A stretch of DNA of 15,983 bases, from positions 1 to 15,983 of the forward strand of contig JAJYCM010000032.1 in the NCBI GenBank assembly GCA_021778375.1, in the 5' to 3' direction. The stretch comes from Bacteroidota bacterium. Its GTDB lineage: Bacteria; Bacteroidota; Ignavibacteria; Ignavibacteriales; Ignavibacteriaceae. Both the position numbers and the translations under genes were made by a program. The notes beneath the pieces were generated by a model, which saw only the letters and a list, made by a program, of their open reading frames with translations, was not told the DNA's origin and searched no databases. Below are positions 13,393-15,983 of the stretch, piece after piece. Each line of letters begins with the position of its first letter. Position 1 is the stretch's first letter.

Positions 13393-14406
13393 CCCAACTT
13401 CTCTATTAAATATCCAGCTGAACTTTTCGTTTGTTCCGCTGAACGAAAACCTGTTTGAAAGAGCCAGGTATCTTTCTGATAGCGTGCATAAATAATCCTG
13501 CGCCTTTGCAGCAATTCCGGATAGACCATGCAATTTTTCAATATTCCAGCCTTTAACAAGATTGTTTATAATTTCCGAATAATCTTTTACTGTGTAAACT
13601 TCAAGCTTCTGTGCCACCTTAGAAAAGTTTGCAAATAAGTTTTTGTCACTGCCGCTATCCATCAAATGAGCAGGCATAATAATTTTGGTTTTCATCATTT
13701 TGGAAAAAGAAAGAATTGCTTGGATAGGATCGACATCAAAAATCTTCGACATAAAAAGACGATAGGCTTTTTCATGGCGTGCTTCATCACCAGCAATTAC
13801 CCCGCATATTTTATGCAGATGCTCATCTCCTTCTTTCTTTGCAAGCGTAGCAACATTACGGTGAGAAATTTTAGTAGCTCTTTCCTGGAATGAAGTATAA
13901 ATAAATCCAAGGTAAGGATCGTTTTCTGTTTTTGGATCAAATCCGTTATTAATCAAATGATGAATAGTAACTTCAACTGCGCGCATATCGACTCTACCCG
14001 AAAGGTAAAGATACTTATTCAGCAAATCGCCATGCCGGTTTTCTTCCGAAGTCCATCCTCGGCTCCATTTAGCCCAAGGATTTTCACTGCTTCCTGTAAT
14101 GTCTGTTATACCTTCAAGCCGGTTTAACCACGTCTGATATGTCGGCAAAGCTTCTTCAGTAACCATATCGCCGATTAATACAATTAACAAATCATCGGAT
14201 AATCCTTTTGCCGCTTCCCGAAAATGTTTTATTTCATCCGACCATTCGCCTGAGCGCATATTGGGAAGGAAATCGCTTGGCTGCCAGCTTTCATTAACAG
14301 GTTTCAATAATTCGGGGAGATTCTGATCTACAAAGCCTTCAAGGCTTTTGATTACTTCAAATCTTGAAGTATTATTATTTTGGTCTAACATCTGATCCGC
14401 TTTCAT
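13387..14406 (-). CDS. Acyl-ACP (stearoyl-ACP) desaturase, plant-like
   Basis: A 339-residue soluble di-iron enzyme that places a cis double bond in acyl chains carried on acyl carrier protein, using O2 and reduced ferredoxin. Two helix motifs give the iron ligands: EENRH (Glu122, His125) and DEARH (Glu208, His211), with Glu84 or Glu85 in TEEALPTYQ and Glu175 in TSFQERAT. The similarity to plant plastid stearoyl-ACP desaturase is striking: RHGDLLNKYLYLSGRVDMR (124-142) and DPYLGFIYTSFQERAT (163-178) are nearly word for word as I recall the castor enzyme, and both end in FSWIF plus a few residues. It lacks the plant transit peptide. Another ATG five codons in (14391) could be the start. No ferredoxin gene is nearby. 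The O2 requirement implies growth with at least some oxygen. Confidence 0.93.
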   Translation of the reverse strand: MKADQMLDQNNNTSRFEVIKSLEGFVDQNLPELLKPVNESWQPSDFLPNMRSGEWSDEIKHFREAAKGLSDDLLIVLIGDMVTEEALPTYQTWLNRLEGITDITGSSENPWAKWSRGWTSEENRHGDLLNKYLYLSGRVDMRAVEVTIHHLINNGFDPKTENDPYLGFIYTSFQERATKISHRNVATLAKKEGDEHLHKICGVIAGDEARHEKAYRLFMSKIFDVDPIQAILSFSKMMKTKIIMPAHLMDSGSDKNLFANFSKVAQKLEVYTVKDYSEIINNLVKGWNIEKLHGLSGIAAKAQDYLCTLSERYLALSNRFSFSGTNEKFSWIFNREVGV

Positions 14407-14523
14407 GAGGTTAACACATAAAATAAGCCATGTAAAGTTAATATCCTATTTGGAGCGGTGTAATAATTCTTCTACATTGTTTAATATCATAGCCTCCAAG
14501 GGGGTTTCCTTTCTATTCCACGT

Positions 14524-14545
14524 GTCATTTCGAATCCGCCCCTCC
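14524..14545. repeat. Truncated repeat unit (GTCATTTCGAATCC)
   Basis: The left arm GTCATTTCGAATCC matches unit 14642-14678, but the right arm GAGAAATC is absent; the next unit begins directly after it. This looks like a partial copy. Confidence 0.5.
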
Positions 14546-14604
14546 TGCCGAGTCTGTTGCGCAACTAATAAAGGTCATTTCGACCGAAGGGAGAAATCCC
14601 ATTT
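14546..14604. repeat. Dispersed repeat unit B (GTCATTTCGACC...GAGAAATCCC)
   Basis: The second full-length copy of the element at 8682-8744, including the shared left flank (TGCCG, CTGTTGC) and the core GTCATTTCGACCGAAGGGAG then AAATCCCATTT. The two copies differ at scattered positions and by small indels. Confidence 0.7.
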
Positions 14605-14641
14605 CCCAGCTCAATTATCTAATTCCGTCTCCAACTCAGTT

Positions 14642-14678
14642 GTCATTTCGAATCCGGCTTAAGCCGGTGAGAAATCCC
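14642..14678. repeat. Dispersed repeat unit C with perfect 14-bp palindrome core
   Basis: The arms GTCATTTCGA and GAGAAATCCC are the same as in units A and B, but the core is CCGGCTTAAGCCGG (14654-14667), a perfect palindrome. ATTTC and GAAAT of the arms extend the fold into a longer hairpin. Confidence 0.65.
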
Positions 14679-14692
14679 TTTCAAAACTCTTT

Positions 14693-14744
14693 GTAATTTC
14701 GACGACCGATAGGGAGAGCTCGCCCCGTTTGCGGGGCGAAATCC
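14693..14744. repeat. Dispersed repeat unit D with GC-rich hairpin core
   Basis: A degenerate copy: GTAATTTCGAC on the left, CGAAATCC on the right. Inside, TCGCCCCG (14720-14727) pairs with CGGGGCGA (14732-14739) over 8 bp around TTTG; ATTTCG (14696-14701) can pair with CGAAAT (14737-14742) as an alternative outer stem. Together with the units at 14524-14678 it fills the 394-bp gap between the desaturase and the toxin gene. Confidence 0.6.
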
Positions 14745-14800
14745 AACCCTCAAATCTTGATTGGCTAGTTATTATATTTTATTTGTAAAGGAAAATATTT

Positions 14801-15079
14801 TTAATAAGCGTCTTTTCTTAAATCTATTGACAATACATAAATAGTTTTTTCACTCTCTTCTATGACATAGAATAATCTATATTTGCCAATTCTATAACGC
14901 CAAGTTTCAGGTTTGTAGTCTATTAACTTCTTGATATTGTTTCCGTAGTGTGGTTCTTCTCTTAGTTGAGGATAAATATGTTGAAGAAGCTTCTTTTCAA
15001 TGAAGAGTTTATCACGATTGGAGATTTTCTCAATCCTCTTGAGGAATTCGTTGGTTTCAAAAATTTTATAATTACTCAA
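14801..15079 (-). CDS. RelE/ParE superfamily toxin
   Basis: A 92-residue protein of the RelE/ParE toxin fold, downstream half of a type II toxin-antitoxin pair. The recognisable core is WRYRIGKYRLFYVIEES (60-76) followed by IYVLSIDLRKDAY at the C-terminus, the family's usual ending. RelE-type members cut mRNA on the ribosome while ParE-type members poison gyrase; the arginines and the C-terminal RKDAY favour RelE-like, but this is not certain. It starts with TTG at 15079, overlapping the antitoxin by 8 nt, with AAGGGG seven bases upstream as ribosome site. No ATG is available in the first part of the frame. Overlap implies translational coupling with the antitoxin. Confidence 0.85.
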   Translation of the reverse strand: MSNYKIFETNEFLKRIEKISNRDKLFIEKKLLQHIYPQLREEPHYGNNIKKLIDYKPETWRYRIGKYRLFYVIEESEKTIYVLSIDLRKDAY

Positions 15080-15314
15080 CCAATCGCCCCTTCTTTGATT
15101 TCATATCAGATATTCCGCGCTTTAAACTTTTGGTGAGTTCAACATTATTCAGTATTTCCTCCATTTCGAACTCATCTACAAAAACATTATGTTCAATGAA
15201 TCTTTTAACAGCAGTTTCAATAAAATTAGAAATTGGTCTGTTATCTCTATCTGCAAGTGTTCTAAAAACTTTATAATTTTCTTCGCTTAATCGAAGTGTT
15301 ATTGTTTTTGACAT
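15072..15314 (-). CDS. Ribbon-helix-helix antitoxin, RelB/CopG-like
   Basis: An 80-residue antitoxin, first gene of the pair. The N-terminal MSKTITLRLSEENYKVFRTLA with PISNFIETAVKRFIE is a ribbon-helix-helix DNA-binding domain (residues about 3-42). The acidic C-terminal part (about 46-80, ending LKRGISDMKSKKGRLVE) should wrap around and neutralise the toxin. Such proteins repress their own operon, with the toxin as co-repressor. GAGGAA about six bases before the ATG is a good ribosome site. The upstream DNA carries repeated ATTCAT words (15360-15382) that may be operator half-sites. Confidence 0.85.
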   Translation of the reverse strand: MSKTITLRLSEENYKVFRTLADRDNRPISNFIETAVKRFIEHNVFVDEFEMEEILNNVELTKSLKRGISDMKSKKGRLVE

Positions 15315-15359
15315 AAAATTTCCTCAATGAATGTCTATTATTTCTTTGCATTCTAATGT

Positions 15360-15382
15360 ATTCATATTCATCAAAATATTCA
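15360..15382. promoter_or_regulatory. Repeated ATTCAT words, possible antitoxin operator
   Basis: Two adjacent ATTCAT copies and a nearby ATTCA lie about 45-70 bp upstream of the antitoxin start. Ribbon-helix-helix antitoxins commonly bind short repeated half-sites near their promoter. The pattern is weak in AT-rich DNA. Confidence 0.2.
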
Positions 15383-15496
15383 ACACTATATTTTAACTAA
15401 AAGGTATAACATTCCGCTTAAATATAAGCTTAAGCTCCATAACTTGTTTATTCCAAAATATTAATAACATTTCATTTTAATATATTCAGTTTATCA

Positions 15497-15560
15497 GACG
15501 AAAAAATTCTTCGTCCTAATAAAAATCAACCCTGCCGGGTGAGCAATTCCTCATTTGGCA
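15497..15560. other. Two hairpins between antitoxin and right-edge gene
   Basis: GACGAA (15497-15502) pairs with TTCGTC (15510-15515). Then TGCCGGGTGAG (15533-15543) pairs with CTCATTTGGCA (15550-15560) around CAATTC; three of its 11 pairs are G-U when read as plus-strand RNA. Either could help end the right-edge gene, but neither has a good T-run on the minus strand. The rest of 15315-15590 shows nothing recognisable. Confidence 0.35.
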
Positions 15561-15590
15561 AAATAAAACAAGCGGGAAATAAGAGCAATC

Positions 15591-15983
15591 TTAATCGTAA
15601 AATTTTATTTCTAATTTAGTCTTTGAAGAAAGCTCATCATAAAAAGATTTTATTTGCGTAGTGTTAATAAAATCTTTCTTTATCTTAAACTCCTTCAATT
15701 TATTGGAAATAACAATCCATCCTTTTTCTGAAGTAATCCATTTAATTTCATTTATCTTTATTAGTTTTTTTAGGTTCAAGAAGCTTTTAATAATTATTAT
15801 ATCCTCATCGTCAATGTTTATATAGAAACCAAAGAAAAATTTATAGCAATTAGTCAGTATAAATAATGAATAGAGCGAAAAGAAGATAATAAAAAAGTAA
15901 TTCAAATTGTACGGACCATTGAAATCTTTATAAGCAATAACAACTAGTAAAATTAAGGGAACTAATATGCTTGAGAAAAACCA
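15591..15983 (-). CDS. Membrane protein with PH-like domain, 5' end beyond the window
   Basis: The frame is open from the right edge to a TAA at 15591, 130 visible codons with no stop and no ATG in the first part, so the true start lies outside the window. A TTG at 15905 is an unlikely start because the upstream codons encode a coherent helix (SSILVPLILLVVIAY). Two hydrophobic helices (visible residues about 4-18 and 29-51) are followed by a soluble domain of about 80 residues with alternating strands (YINIDDEDIIIIKS, KKLIKINEIKWITS, KGWIVISNKLKEFKIKK) and a final helix. This resembles small bacterial PH-like domain membrane proteins, but I cannot assign a family or function. Confidence 0.6.
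   Translation of the reverse strand, partial: WFFSSILVPLILLVVIAYKDFNGPYNLNYFFIIFFSLYSLFILTNCYKFFFGFYINIDDEDIIIIKSFLNLKKLIKINEIKWITSEKGWIVISNKLKEFKIKKDFINTTQIKSFYDELSSKTKLEIKFYD

Noticed and set aside
13078..13458. A 126-codon plus-strand frame over the end of the second heme-barrel gene.
   Set aside because: It overlaps the well-supported barrel gene in another frame, then crosses the hairpin and the 7-bp tandem repeat and enters the desaturase gene antisense; no family features.
14405..14662. An 85-codon plus-strand reading frame before the toxin gene.
   Set aside because: It runs through several copies of the palindromic repeat, and its peptide (repeated CHFRI/GHFDRREKSHFP-like words) is simply translated repeat DNA.
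14524..14744. The repeat cluster as a CRISPR array.
   Set aside because: Spacing is irregular, units differ in length and core, and there are no constant-length unique spacers or cas genes.

Overview
The window is AT-rich, and its gene content suggests a member of the Bacteroidota/Chlorobi/Ignavibacteria lineage, most likely an ignavibacterium-type organism. The evidence is indirect. Three genes have upstream elements of the Bacteroidota form TTG-N19/20-TAnnTTTG. The cytochromes and heme-bearing outer-membrane barrels suit a respiratory Gram-negative. Dispersed GTCATTTCGA...GAGAAATC palindromic repeats are also present. No rRNA, tRNA, CRISPR array, transposase or phage gene was seen.

Layout. 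Positions 1-1350 (+) hold the tail of a possible upstream gene, a SIMPL-domain protein and a membrane-anchored monoheme cytochrome c. Positions 1407-5212 (-) hold a class I fructose-bisphosphate aldolase (FbaB type), two paralogous monoheme cytochromes c, and an outer-membrane barrel with an N-terminal CxxCH heme motif, resembling Cyc2-type cytochrome-porin fusions. The barrel gene and one cytochrome look like a two-gene transcript ending at a strong terminator. A 16-bp palindrome lies about 90 bp upstream of the barrel gene. Positions 5632-7728 (-) hold an M13 metallopeptidase with its own terminator. Positions 8117-9353 (+) hold a secreted NTF2-like protein and a four-helix membrane protein. 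Positions 9350-11872 (-) hold dxr followed by rseP. Positions 12069-13217 (+) hold a second, differently built barrel with a CxxCH motif. Positions 13387-14406 (-) hold an acyl-ACP desaturase very like plant plastid enzymes. Positions 14524-14744 are a cluster of palindromic repeats. Positions 14801-15314 (-) hold a RHH antitoxin/RelE-type toxin pair. The right edge holds the C-terminal part of a membrane protein that runs out of the window.

How the genes fit together. The most coherent theme is electron transfer across the cell envelope. Two single-heme barrels could move electrons through the outer membrane. Three small cytochromes (one membrane-anchored, one probable lipoprotein, one soluble) could carry them through the periplasm. 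That role is inferred from architecture and gene order, since no terminal oxidoreductase is present. The other genes are ordinary housekeeping (glycolysis, isoprenoid synthesis, envelope proteolysis, unsaturated fatty acid synthesis) with a small accessory patch of repeats and a toxin-antitoxin pair near the right end.
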